The notes under the pieces are model-generated. The model was not told the DNA's origin and ran no database searches. It saw only the letters and a program-made list of their open reading frames with translations. Both the position numbers and the translations under genes were made by a program. Of a stretch of DNA of 60,431 nucleotides, positions 45,183 through 53,494 are shown one piece after another. The stretch is taken from the NCBI GenBank assembly GCA_003246295.1, contig QKAS01000042.1, forward strand, positions 1 through 60,431, read 5' to 3'. The number at the start of each line of letters is the position of its first letter. Position 1 is the first letter of the stretch. Origin of the DNA: Clostridia bacterium (GTDB taxonomy: Bacteria; Bacillota; Clostridia; Lachnospirales; Lachnospiraceae).

Positions 45183-46097
45183 ATGCGGCATCTTATGAGT
45201 CCACTCGATTTTACGACCAGCGAATTAGAAAAGTTATTTGATCTGGCATCAGAAATCGAAAAAAATCCTAAAAAATTCAGCACAATTTGCAATGGAAAAA
45301 TACTTGCTACCTGTTTTTATGAACCAAGTACAAGAACGCGTCTGAGTTTTGAATCAGCAATGTATCATCTAGGAGGGAATGTACTAGGGTTTTCTGACGC
45401 TGCCTCCTCCTCTGCTTCCAAAGGTGAAAGTGTATCTGACACAATCCGCATGATATCATGTTATGCAGATATCTGCGCCATCAGACATCCCAAGGAAGGC
45501 GCTCCCATGGTTGCATCAGGCAAGTCGTCTATCCCCGTCATCAATGCTGGAGACGGCGGTCATCAACACCCTACACAAACACTGACTGATCTGTTAACCA
45601 TCCGCAGCATGAAAGGACGCCTTAGTCAGTTTACAATCGGTCTATGCGGAGATTTAAAATTCGGACGCACTGTTCATTCTCTCATCAACGCTCTGATTCG
45701 ATATCCAGACATTCAGTTCATTTTTATATCACCTGAGGAGCTAAAAATACCTGATTATATCAGGGAAGATGTGCTGGAGAAAAATAACATCCCTTACAAA
45801 GAGTTTGTCAGACTTGAAGATTGTATTGGAGATCTTGATTTGTTATACATGACCAGAGTTCAGCGTGAACGCTTCTTCAATGAAGAGGAATATATCCGAC
45901 TAAAAGATTTTTATATCCTCGATAAAAACAAAATGGCATTGGCAAAAAAAGACATGTTAGTTCTTCATCCTCTTCCACGCGTGAATGAAATCTCTGTAGA
46001 GGTAGATGACGATGCCAGAGCAGTATATTTCAAACAGGTTCAATACGGAGTATATGTCAGAATGGCCCTTATCCTGACATTGCTAGAACTTCTTTAA
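45183..46097 (+). CDS. pyrB: aspartate carbamoyltransferase, catalytic subunit
   Basis: First committed step of pyrimidine synthesis, carbamoyl phosphate plus aspartate. 304 residues; carbamoyl-phosphate loop [13 protein letters not shown], the 80s loop with [20 protein letters not shown], and [10 protein letters not shown] (as [10 protein letters not shown]). AAAGGAG 8 nt before the ATG. It is of the type that assembles with PyrI, whose gene follows after 18 nt. Confidence 0.98.
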   Translation: MRHLMSPLDFTTSELEKLFDLASEIEKNPKKFSTICNGKILATCFYEPSTRTRLSFESAMYHLGGNVLGFSDAASSSASKGESVSDTIRMISCYADICAIRHPKEGAPMVASGKSSIPVINAGDGGHQHPTQTLTDLLTIRSMKGRLSQFTIGLCGDLKFGRTVHSLINALIRYPDIQFIFISPEELKIPDYIREDVLEKNNIPYKEFVRLEDCIGDLDLLYMTRVQRERFFNEEEYIRLKDFYILDKNKMALAKKDMLVLHPLPRVNEISVEVDDDARAVYFKQVQYGVYVRMALILTLLELL

Positions 46098-46115
46098 GAA
46101 AGGTAAGGTATTGCT

Positions 46116-46547
46116 ATGTTGAACGTAGGTAAGATAGAACAGGGATTTGTGCTTGATCATATCAAAGCAGGTAAAAGTCTTTCTATTTATGAATATCTGC
46201 AGCTGGACCAGCTCGATTGTACCGTTGCGATTATAAAAAATGCAAAAAGCAACAAAATGGGAAAAAAGGATATCCTGAAAGTTGAATGTGATCCGTCACT
46301 TATCAATCTGGACATCCTTGGATTTATTGATCATACAATTACCGTCAATGTAATTAAAGACGGAGAGATTCAGGAAAAGAAAGAATTGATTCTTCCCAAA
46401 GAAGTTAAAAATGTAATTAAATGCAAAAATCCAAGATGCATCACTTCCATAGAGCAGGAACTTCCTCATATTTTCAAACTGACTGACGACAAAAAAGAAG
46501 TGTATCGCTGTAAATACTGTGAAGAAAAATATGAAAAATTCTATTAA
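46116..46547 (+). CDS. pyrI: aspartate carbamoyltransferase, regulatory subunit
   Basis: Nucleotide-binding allosteric subunit that joins PyrB trimers. 143 residues: an allosteric domain (1-95; IEQGFVLDHIKAGKSLSI) and a zinc domain with Cys103, 108, 132 and 135 (CX4C, CX2C). Its presence means the enzyme is likely the E. coli-like, CTP/UTP-regulated holoenzyme. No terminator was recognised between it and the convergent ABC gene (46548-46579). Confidence 0.97.
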   Translation: MLNVGKIEQGFVLDHIKAGKSLSIYEYLQLDQLDCTVAIIKNAKSNKMGKKDILKVECDPSLINLDILGFIDHTITVNVIKDGEIQEKKELILPKEVKNVIKCKNPRCITSIEQELPHIFKLTDDKKEVYRCKYCEEKYEKFY

Positions 46548-46579
46548 ACCGTGAAAAAGCAGTATGATTGTATATCGAA

Positions 46580-47266
46580 TTATTTTGTCAGATCCAAATT
46601 GATTTTTCCATCTTTAATCTCAACAATACGGTCCGCTTTCTCAGCGATTCGTCTATCATGCGTTATAATAATAAAGGTGGTGCCAAGCTTCTGATTAATA
46701 TCTCGCATTAACTCATAGATGTTTTCTGTAGAATCAGAATCCAGATTACCAGTTGGTTCATCAGCAAGGATCAAAGATGGATTATTAATCAACGCACGAG
46801 CGATTGCAGTTCTCTGTTGCTGTCCACCTGACATTTTAGAGGATGGATTGTTTCTGACTTGTGACAATCCCACAAGTTCCATATATTCTTCTGCTTTACT
46901 TTTTACTTCTTTCGTAACTTTTTGATTTCGAATCCTATAAGGCATTAAAACATTTTCAATTGCTGTAAATTCTGGAAGCAGATAATGAAACTGGAATACA
47001 AATCCTATTAATAAATTGCGAATATCTGCCAGTTCATTATCTGTCATTTCGTTTACATTTACTCCTTTAATAAACACATCTCCTGTTGTAGGTCTGTCTA
47101 AAGTTCCCATGATGTTTAATAACGTGCTTTTGCCACTACCTGATTGTCCTATGATTGAATTAAAACTTCCTGCTTCAAATGACAGGTTGATATCATATAG
47201 CACTTGCGTCTGAATCTGTGTTCCATATATTTTATTTATATTCTTTAGTTCCATTATTGTTCCCAT
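46580..47266 (-). CDS. ABC exporter ATPase, LolD/MacB type
   Basis: 228 residues: Walker [11 protein letters not shown]-loop [21 protein letters not shown], signature [15 protein letters not shown], Walker [13 protein letters not shown], switch His in IITHDRR. These are the marks of the MacB/LolD/FtsE group, which drive lipoprotein, peptide or drug export by mechanotransmission. AGGAGG 5-6 nt before the ATG. Pairs with the permease 12 nt upstream. Confidence 0.93.
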   Translation of the reverse strand: MGTIMELKNINKIYGTQIQTQVLYDINLSFEAGSFNSIIGQSGSGKSTLLNIMGTLDRPTTGDVFIKGVNVNEMTDNELADIRNLLIGFVFQFHYLLPEFTAIENVLMPYRIRNQKVTKEVKSKAEEYMELVGLSQVRNNPSSKMSGGQQQRTAIARALINNPSLILADEPTGNLDSDSTENIYELMRDINQKLGTTFIIITHDRRIAEKADRIVEIKDGKINLDLTK

Positions 47267-47278
47267 ACTAACCTCCTG

Positions 47279-48442
47279 CTAGTTATTGCGAATGATGTCA
47301 ATTGGATTCAATCTGGAGGAACGAACTGCTGGTATCAGTGCAGCGGCAACGGATGATATCACAGCAATCAGTCCTGATAACAAGATAAAATCATTGGAAA
47401 TGTAGAGTGCAACTACAGGTGTTCCATCAGGATTTACTGCAAATTTTGTAAAGGAATATGCCAGACCAAGACCAAGCCCGATTCCCATGATTGCGCCTAG
47501 AATTCCTAGTAAAAATCCTTCTGAAATAAAAATAAAACTTGCTGCTTTATTTCTGATTCCCATCGCTTTTAAAATACCAATCTGTCTTGATTTTTGTATT
47601 ACGGTAATCGCAAGTACACTTGCAATCCCAAGAACAACCGATACCAATACAAATACCTGAATCATCAGACTGGAAATACTCTGTCCTTGAAGTCCACTTA
47701 GAAGCTGTTCATTCTGTCCTTTCCAGTCTTCCGTTTTATACTTTCTTCCAATGATTCCTGCGAGTTTTTTTGATACTTCATCTGCTTCAAACACATGATC
47801 TTCTTTCAGTTGTATTTCAATCGATGTGAGTGTTCTGTCAAGACCAAATAAATTTTCAGATACTTTTAATGTTGTTATGACCCAGGTCTTATTTACACTT
47901 GCAACCTTTAGATCAAAAAATCCGGTAATGACAAATTCATCTACATTACCACTATTTGTCAGTAATGTTATCATATCTCCTTTTTCTAAATGAAATTCAT
48001 CACGTAGTCCAACACCGACCATAACCTCATCCGGGTCATCTGGAAATTCTCCCTCTACCATTCTCTGACTGAAATCATATATTTTATCAGCTTTTTTCAA
48101 ATCAAATCCCCTGACAAGTACAGATTTTGACTCATCATCCAATTCAAAAAATGCTGGATAATCTGCTGCAAATGAAATACTTTCAATTCGATCATCTGCT
48201 CCAAGTATTTTTTTATATAATGCATCATATTCTTCAATTTCTTCTTCATCTTCCCCTGGAAGAATTGTAATATGAGCAGAATCACCAATTGTTTTTTCTA
48301 TCAGACTTTTCTGTAGACCCTGTATTAAAGAACCAATAAAAATCTGGACAGATACCCCAATCGCAATACCCATAACAATCAAAATCGTCTGACCGATGTT
48401 TGATTTTAAAAAACGTACCGCAATATGAAATCCTAGTTTCAT
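47279..48442 (-). CDS. ABC exporter permease, FtsX/LolC/MacB type
   Basis: 387 residues with the MacB topology: one N-terminal helix (about 15-38), a large extracytoplasmic MacB_PCD domain (about 40-260), then three helices in a C-terminal FtsX domain ending SSRLNPIDIIRNN. Its ATG overlaps the stop of the B12-binding gene as ATGA. Substrate unknown. Confidence 0.92.
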   Translation of the reverse strand: MKLGFHIAVRFLKSNIGQTILIVMGIAIGVSVQIFIGSLIQGLQKSLIEKTIGDSAHITILPGEDEEEIEEYDALYKKILGADDRIESISFAADYPAFFELDDESKSVLVRGFDLKKADKIYDFSQRMVEGEFPDDPDEVMVGVGLRDEFHLEKGDMITLLTNSGNVDEFVITGFFDLKVASVNKTWVITTLKVSENLFGLDRTLTSIEIQLKEDHVFEADEVSKKLAGIIGRKYKTEDWKGQNEQLLSGLQGQSISSLMIQVFVLVSVVLGIASVLAITVIQKSRQIGILKAMGIRNKAASFIFISEGFLLGILGAIMGIGLGLGLAYSFTKFAVNPDGTPVVALYISNDFILLSGLIAVISSVAAALIPAVRSSRLNPIDIIRNN

Positions 48443-49095
48443 TCTGTCACCCCGCTTCTGACAATACGCTCTATATCTGCAAACGACTCAACATAATCAT
48501 CTGCACCAATTTTAATTGCTGTCTGTCTGTTCCTTTGAAATGCACATCCTCCTACGATAATTTGACAATGTTTTGTAAGTACACTTCTTATTTCTTCAAT
48601 CATTCGTTTTGTTGCGACTAAATTGTAATAATCACTGACACTAATTGCAATGATATCCGGATGAATCATGGAAATCGCATGATGAAAATCATGATATGGG
48701 GTATTACTGCCTACGAATATTGCGTCACAACCACAAAGCGTAAAAAAATCAGCAGCCATTCTGGCGCCTATATCATGATATTCTTCTGGCGGGCATAAAA
48801 TAACTGCTGTGATACTGCTTTTCACTCCACGCATCTTGCGCTCTTCCATAACAAAAGGATAAGCACATTCGACGATTGTTCGGACAATTCCAGACTTAAT
48901 ATGTTCTTTCCAAATACAGATTCTCTCATCCTCGTGTTCACACATGATGTGATTAAGGCTTGGCGCCAGAATCAGCTCATATAATGATACGATATCTATT
49001 GTTTTATCATGGAGAAGTCTTAGTATATAAGAAACTGCCTGTTCTTTATTTTCATCATTAAAGTATTTCTGAAACTCTAAAGCTCTTTCATCCAT
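48439..49095 (-). CDS. stand-alone cobalamin (B12)-binding sensor-like protein
   Basis: About 218 residues. The N-terminal helical cap (to about 85) contains IWKEHIKS, resembling the W...EH of the CarH-type B12 cap; the Rossmann part has the base-off lower-axial motif as E-x-H-x-x-G (EYHDIG, His107) with DAIFVGSNTP, ISVSDYYN and IIVGGCAF following. There is no DNA-binding, methyltransferase or kinase domain. Start taken as ATG 49093-49095 (GGGGG 8 nt upstream). First gene of an operon with the ABC exporter; promoter carries a nested dyad. Confidence 0.85.
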   Translation of the reverse strand: MDERALEFQKYFNDENKEQAVSYILRLLHDKTIDIVSLYELILAPSLNHIMCEHEDERICIWKEHIKSGIVRTIVECAYPFVMEERKMRGVKSSITAVILCPPEEYHDIGARMAADFFTLCGCDAIFVGSNTPYHDFHHAISMIHPDIIAISVSDYYNLVATKRMIEEIRSVLTKHCQIIVGGCAFQRNRQTAIKIGADDYVESFADIERIVRSGVTE

Positions 49096-49123
49096 CGACA
49101 TTTCCCCCGTATCAGAATAAAAA

Positions 49124-49177
49124 AATTGCGTACTATTTAATTAAATAAATTGTACGCAATTAATTTCATTTTGTCAA
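49124..49177 (-). promoter_or_regulatory. promoter of the B12-sensor/ABC operon with nested dyad
   Basis: Minus-strand TTGACA (49172-49177), 17-bp spacer, TACAAT (49149-49154). Arms AATTGCGTAC (49124-49133) and GTACGCAATT (49152-49161) flank a 14-bp perfect palindrome TATTTAATTAAATA (49134-49147). One arm covers the -10 and spacer, the rest the start site, so it should act as an operator. Confidence 0.8.
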
Positions 49178-49192
49178 GATAGAGTGCTCAAA

Positions 49193-49966
49193 TTAATTTC
49201 CACATTCCACACTGATTTTGTTAAATATATTCATGATTTCTTCTGTTTCAAGAATCGCTTTCTGCTCTTCTCTTTTATCCAGAATAATATTTCCTTCATG
49301 CATCATAAGAATTCTATTTCCATATTCAACAGCATATCTGAGATTGTGCGTCACCATAAGTGTAGTCAAAGATTTTTCTTTTACAATCTGGTCTGTAAGC
49401 TGCATGATGATTTCTGCTGTTTTAGGATCAAGTGCTGCTGTATGCTCATCTAAGATCAGAATATCAATTGGTGTCATAGTTGACATAAGAAGTGAAAGTG
49501 CCTGCCTTTGCCCGCCTGATAATGCACCTACTTTTGTATCCATTTTATCTTCCAGTCCAAGATTTAAAGGTCTAAGCATGTCTTTATAAGCATCTGTCTT
49601 CTGACGATTCGTACCACGCCCTAAATTAAATGGTTTCCCTTTATTATCAGCGATAGACATATTTTCCAAAATATTCATATCGGGGCAGGTTCCTTTAGAA
49701 GGATCTTGAAATACACGACCAATTCTTTTATGTCTGATGTAGTCCTTCATGCCCGTAATATCGTTTCCATTCACAATGATAGAACCACGGTCAATCTCAA
49801 TACTGCCACAGATTATATTTAACATAGAGGTCTTCCCCGAACCATTACTGCCAACAACAGAAACAAATTCTCCAGACTCTACTTTTAGATCAAAATTATG
49901 GAACAGGCAGATTTCATTGACGGAACCAGGATTATAGTTTTTACAGATTTTCTTTAACTCTATCAT
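49193..49966 (-). CDS. trpZ: ABC importer ATPase of the tryptophan (TrpXYZ) type
   Basis: 257 residues: Walker A GSNGSGKTS, RVFQDPSKGTCPDMNILENM, signature LSGGQRQALSLLMS, Walker B ILILDEHTAALD, His in VTHNLRYA. This pattern belongs to the importers that pair with ABC_sub_bind lipoproteins. ATGA overlap with the permease gene. Tryptophan is inferred from the upstream Trp T-box, not from the protein itself. Confidence 0.85.
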   Translation of the reverse strand: MIELKKICKNYNPGSVNEICLFHNFDLKVESGEFVSVVGSNGSGKTSMLNIICGSIEIDRGSIIVNGNDITGMKDYIRHKRIGRVFQDPSKGTCPDMNILENMSIADNKGKPFNLGRGTNRQKTDAYKDMLRPLNLGLEDKMDTKVGALSGGQRQALSLLMSTMTPIDILILDEHTAALDPKTAEIIMQLTDQIVKEKSLTTLMVTHNLRYAVEYGNRILMMHEGNIILDKREEQKAILETEEIMNIFNKISVECGN

Positions 49967-50844
49967 GCTGTCTTCACCTTCTTCTTTTTGTCACTTCCAA
50001 TGATAAGAATCAAAAGGAATAAAACTGCTGTGATCATTTTAAGGTAACTGGATGGAAGTCCCATACGAACTGCCAATGCTACACATGCTTTATAAATTAA
50101 AGCACCTGCTACAACACTGGTTGTTACTTTAATAAAGGTTATTTTTTTTAATAGGCTGGTACCAATAATAACACTTGCCAGACCAATGACAGCTGTTCCT
50201 GTACCAATCGAAATATCAAAAAATCTCTGTTGTTGTGCAAAAATACATCCACTCAGTGCAACCATCCCATTTGCGATGGAAAGTCCCACTATTTTCACAA
50301 ATCCTTTGTCTTTACCAAGAGATGTGACCAGTGTTTCATTATCACCTACTGCCCTTAACAGATATCCGGATTTGGTTGCCAGATAAGCATCAAGAATTAC
50401 TTTCACCAAAAATGCAATCAGCGCTACTACTATGACTGTCTGATATCCTTTTAACCATTCAGGCATCAAGGCATCAAAAAATACATTATCAAATATCGTC
50501 TGCATATTATAGATTGGCAGATTCGCCCTGCCTGCAATTGCAAGATTCAGGGAATAAAGTGCTGTCATCATAATAATCCCCGATAGAAGATCTCTGACTT
50601 TAAACTTCACATGAATCAGTCCTGTCAGCATACCAATTACAGCCCCCGCCAAAAAGCAGATTGGAAGCGTGAGTGCTGGCAATGCACCTCTAGATATCAT
50701 AACAGCCGTTATGGCAGCTCCCATTGGAAAGCTGCCATCTACGGTCATATCTGGAAAATCAAGTATTTTATAAGTAATATACATCCCCAATGCCATAATG
50801 GAATAAATAAACCCTTGTTCAAGTACACTTAATAATAAAGTCAA
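49963..50844 (-). CDS. trpY: ABC importer permease of the TrpXYZ type
   Basis: About 293 residues, 8-9 hydrophobic helices, branched-chain-permease fold (LivH-like): GFIYSIMALGMYITYKILDFPDMTVDGSFPMGAAI, and the EAA-like RAVGDNETLVTSLG. The start is TTG 50842-50844 with GGGAGG 8 nt upstream, in preference to an ATG eight codons earlier that lacks a site. Confidence 0.85.
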   Translation of the reverse strand: MTLLLSVLEQGFIYSIMALGMYITYKILDFPDMTVDGSFPMGAAITAVMISRGALPALTLPICFLAGAVIGMLTGLIHVKFKVRDLLSGIIMMTALYSLNLAIAGRANLPIYNMQTIFDNVFFDALMPEWLKGYQTVIVVALIAFLVKVILDAYLATKSGYLLRAVGDNETLVTSLGKDKGFVKIVGLSIANGMVALSGCIFAQQQRFFDISIGTGTAVIGLASVIIGTSLLKKITFIKVTTSVVAGALIYKACVALAVRMGLPSSYLKMITAVLFLLILIIGSDKKKKVKTA

Positions 50845-50904
50845 AACCTTGTCCTCCCGGAAAATCATTCCATATGTTCTTTTCTATCTAACAAACCGGA
50901 ATGT

Positions 50905-52020
50905 TTATTCTACTACAATTTCTTCAAATTTTTCTTTTGCTCCTGAAACAAGAGATTCATCCAGCGTCATACCGATTTTTTCGGCAGCAGCGGTATTTAC
51001 ATAAAGACTTGCTTCTGTGATGATCTCAAAAGGGATATCCTGTGCATTTGCTTCTTTGTCTAAAATCTTTGCTGCCATAGCTCCGGTCTGTTTACCAAGT
51101 TCAAAATAATCAATTCCCATAGAGGCAACGCAACCATTCTTAACCTGTTCTACTTCACTACCAAATACTGGAATTCCTTTTTTATTTGCTGCTTCAAGTA
51201 ATGTCTGAAGCGCTGACACAACAGTATTATCCGTCAAATTTGAAATGCAGTCAACTTTTTCTACAATATCAGCAGCTGCAATTGGTACATCAGCAATTGT
51301 GTTGATCCCACTTTCAACAATCTCAAATCCATAGTCAGCTGCATATTTTTTATACTCCGCTATTGTACTGACAGAATTTGCTTCACTTGTTGTATATAGA
51401 ATTCCAATTTTTTTAGCTTCAGGCATCATATTTCGTATCATTTCAAGCTGATTCGTTACAGGCAGTGCATCTGATGTTCCTGTCACATTTCCAACACTTG
51501 TCTTATCTTCATTGGCAAGCCCCGCACCAACAGGATCTGAAATTGCCGTGTAAACTACTGGAATCTCTGTATTCATGGTAGAATTATATGCACTCATGGC
51601 ACTTGGTGTTGCAATTGCACAAATCATATTTACTTTTTGTGATACAAAATTGTCAGCGATCGTAGATGCTGTTCCAGTATCCGCCTGTGCATTGTCAAAA
51701 AGTACTGTCAGATTATCCCCTTCCACATACCCTGCATCTGCAAGTCCCTGTAAAAATCCTTCTTTACAGTTATCGAGTGAACCATGTTCAGCAAACTGGG
51801 AAATTCCTATAGTAACATTTTCCTTTTTACCCTCTGTCGTTTCTATTTCTTCCTTCGTGTCTTCTGCTGTCTCTGCATCCATTTCCGTTGTCTCTGCCTG
51901 TTCTTCCACAGCAGTCGTGTCTGTTCCAGCTGGTGTTGTTTCTTTTGCTCCTGCACAACCTGCGAGCATTGTTGCTACCATACCTAGTGTTAAGATTGTT
52001 GCTAACATTTTCTTTTTCAT
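50905..52020 (-). CDS. trpX: ABC importer substrate-binding lipoprotein (TrpX type)
   Basis: 371 residues: signal peptide with lipobox LAGC (lipid-bearing Cys22), a Thr/Glu-rich linker (23-68), then an ABC_sub_bind domain (NVTIGISQFAEHGSLDNCKEGFLQGLADAGY, two Rossmann lobes, FGSEVEQVKNGCVASMGIDYFELGKQTG). It captures ligand outside the membrane. GAGGAG 7 nt before the ATG. First gene after a Trp T-box, hence probably tryptophan or a precursor. Confidence 0.88.
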   Translation of the reverse strand: MKKKMLATILTLGMVATMLAGCAGAKETTPAGTDTTAVEEQAETTEMDAETAEDTKEEIETTEGKKENVTIGISQFAEHGSLDNCKEGFLQGLADAGYVEGDNLTVLFDNAQADTGTASTIADNFVSQKVNMICAIATPSAMSAYNSTMNTEIPVVYTAISDPVGAGLANEDKTSVGNVTGTSDALPVTNQLEMIRNMMPEAKKIGILYTTSEANSVSTIAEYKKYAADYGFEIVESGINTIADVPIAAADIVEKVDCISNLTDNTVVSALQTLLEAANKKGIPVFGSEVEQVKNGCVASMGIDYFELGKQTGAMAAKILDKEANAQDIPFEIITEASLYVNTAAAEKIGMTLDESLVSGAKEKFEEIVVE

Positions 52021-52083
52021 CTTGTTCTCCTCTTCCCTGATAAATGATTATGTTACTGTCATTTCATGTACGCCTGTGAACAC

Positions 52084-52352
52084 AAAAAAACCGCCCCAAG
52101 CATATGCTTGAGGCGGTAATATGATTCATATTATCGCGGTACCACTCAAATTGACGAATTGTCCACTCATTCACGTACTAACATACATGCCGAATTGATA
52201 ACGGGTACGGGTCCCGGCAGTGCCTACTCTGATTCAGACTGCCCTCGAAAGTCCATTCACCTATACGTCCTATACTGCAATCCCATCCTCTGCAGCTCTC
52301 TGGAATAGTTTATATAGCTTACTACTCTTTCTCATCGGTTTTTCTTAATATG
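52084..52352 (-). promoter_or_regulatory. Trp-specific T-box riboswitch of the TrpXYZ importer
   Basis: Minus-strand core GAGTGGTACCGCG within 52135-52148, then terminator CCGCC...GGCGG hairpin (52091-52116) and T7 (52084-52090). Stem I has the AGAGAG bulge and the distal loop GAGGATGGGAT between CTGCA and TGCAG. The specifier is UGG (52253-52255) in GUGAAUGGAC, the same GAA-UGG-purine setting as in the trp operon leader. Confidence 0.93.
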
Positions 52353-52358
52353 TTTATT

Positions 52359-52387
52359 AAGATAACGCATTCAGCGATGATTGTCAA
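52359..52387 (-). promoter_or_regulatory. promoter of the TrpXYZ importer
   Basis: TTGACA (52382-52387), 17-bp spacer, TATCTT (52359-52364). It lies 20 bp beyond the AraC stop; no AraC terminator is visible, so read-through into the leader is possible. Confidence 0.75.
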
Positions 52388-52406
52388 ATGTTTTTTATAT
52401 GGTTTT

Positions 52407-53309
52407 TTATCTGGTTTTTATCCTGGATTTTACAGGTGCCTCAAGAAACACTTTTTTATATGCTCTTGAAAATGTAGAATGATCTTTAAATCCACACTCA
52501 AAACAGGCATCCATCACAGAGGATCCCTGTTGTATCTGTTCTCTTGCCAGGAATAGGCGCTTGTTCGTGATATAATTACCTATGGTATATCCTGTTTCTT
52601 GTTTAAAAACTCTCATCATATGGTATTTACTCATGAAAAATTTCTTTGAAAGCACCTCAATACTTAAATCCTGTTGGAGATTGTGATTAATATAATTCAT
52701 AATCTCTAGTACTTTTTCATTACAGATATCTGTTATTACATATTCAGTATGTTCCTCAAGCACTTCTCTATTTAAGAGAACCATAAACTCCAAAAAAAGA
52801 ATTTGCAGATATAACGGTTGTGCAAACGTGTGTTTCCTGCATTCGGGATCTCTAATGGCTCTGTCCGAATCAAGGGAACATTTCATTTCTGATACTGTTT
52901 TACTAATTCTACCCTGTCGAAAATTTGAGATTCTAATTACGTTCAGATGCTCGTTTTTTGCTTTCTCCATACATTCCATGAGATTGTATTCATTTGTTAT
53001 ATATTTTTCTAAAAACCCAGGATCGATATAAAATATAATTCTTTCATAAGGTTTGCTTTGATCAATCTTTAATTTATGAATCTCATTACGATTTACAATT
53101 ACAATGTCATTTGGTTCCAGCAAATATGATTTCCCTTCAATTGTATATTCTACATCACCCTGCAGAAATATCATGATTTTGTGAAAATCATGGTAGTGAC
53201 TTTCATATTCTAATTCCAAACAGTCGGATAAATAAAAGCATCTTAACTGTTCACAAAGATACCCTTTTTTCTCAAATTCAGTCAGTGCAACCGCTTTGAT
53301 TTCCTGCAT
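52407..53309 (-). CDS. AraC-family transcription regulator with cupin sensor
   Basis: 300 residues: an N-terminal cupin (about 30-110; YHDFHKIMIFLQGDVEYTIEGKSYLLEPNDIVIVNRNEIHKL) and C-terminal double helix-turn-helix (about 200-298; EVLSKKFFMSKYHMMRVFKQETGYTIGNYI, CFECGFKDHSTFSRAYKKVF). Divergent from the AGCS symporter gene 185 bp away, the natural candidate target. Ligand unknown. Ribosome site GGGAG is 11 nt from the ATG, rather far. Confidence 0.9.
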   Translation of the reverse strand: MQEIKAVALTEFEKKGYLCEQLRCFYLSDCLELEYESHYHDFHKIMIFLQGDVEYTIEGKSYLLEPNDIVIVNRNEIHKLKIDQSKPYERIIFYIDPGFLEKYITNEYNLMECMEKAKNEHLNVIRISNFRQGRISKTVSEMKCSLDSDRAIRDPECRKHTFAQPLYLQILFLEFMVLLNREVLEEHTEYVITDICNEKVLEIMNYINHNLQQDLSIEVLSKKFFMSKYHMMRVFKQETGYTIGNYITNKRLFLAREQIQQGSSVMDACFECGFKDHSTFSRAYKKVFLEAPVKSRIKTR

Positions 53310-53494
53310 TTTTCAGCACGCTCCCTATGTCTTATGCTACATTTTGTTTATTATCCGATATTTTCGCACTATTTGCAAGTAAAAAAGCACTTTGAAGCTA
53401 TCTTTTGCAAAAAATGTCATTTAAACTAGAAAGAAGAAAGAGTGACATCAAACTCTGGAAAATGAACAGAAATGTGCGAAAGAGAGGATATTAT

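Noticed and set aside
49149..49161. Reading the B12-operon dyad as a transcription terminator
   Set aside because: The minus strand does have a T-run after the left arm, but the right arm lies over the -10, upstream of the start, so the transcript cannot form the full hairpin; operator is the better reading.
51575..52111. 178-codon plus-strand frame
   Set aside because: Antisense shadow of the trpX signal peptide and Thr/Glu-rich linker, which produces low-complexity Ser/Val protein; it also runs into the T-box terminator.
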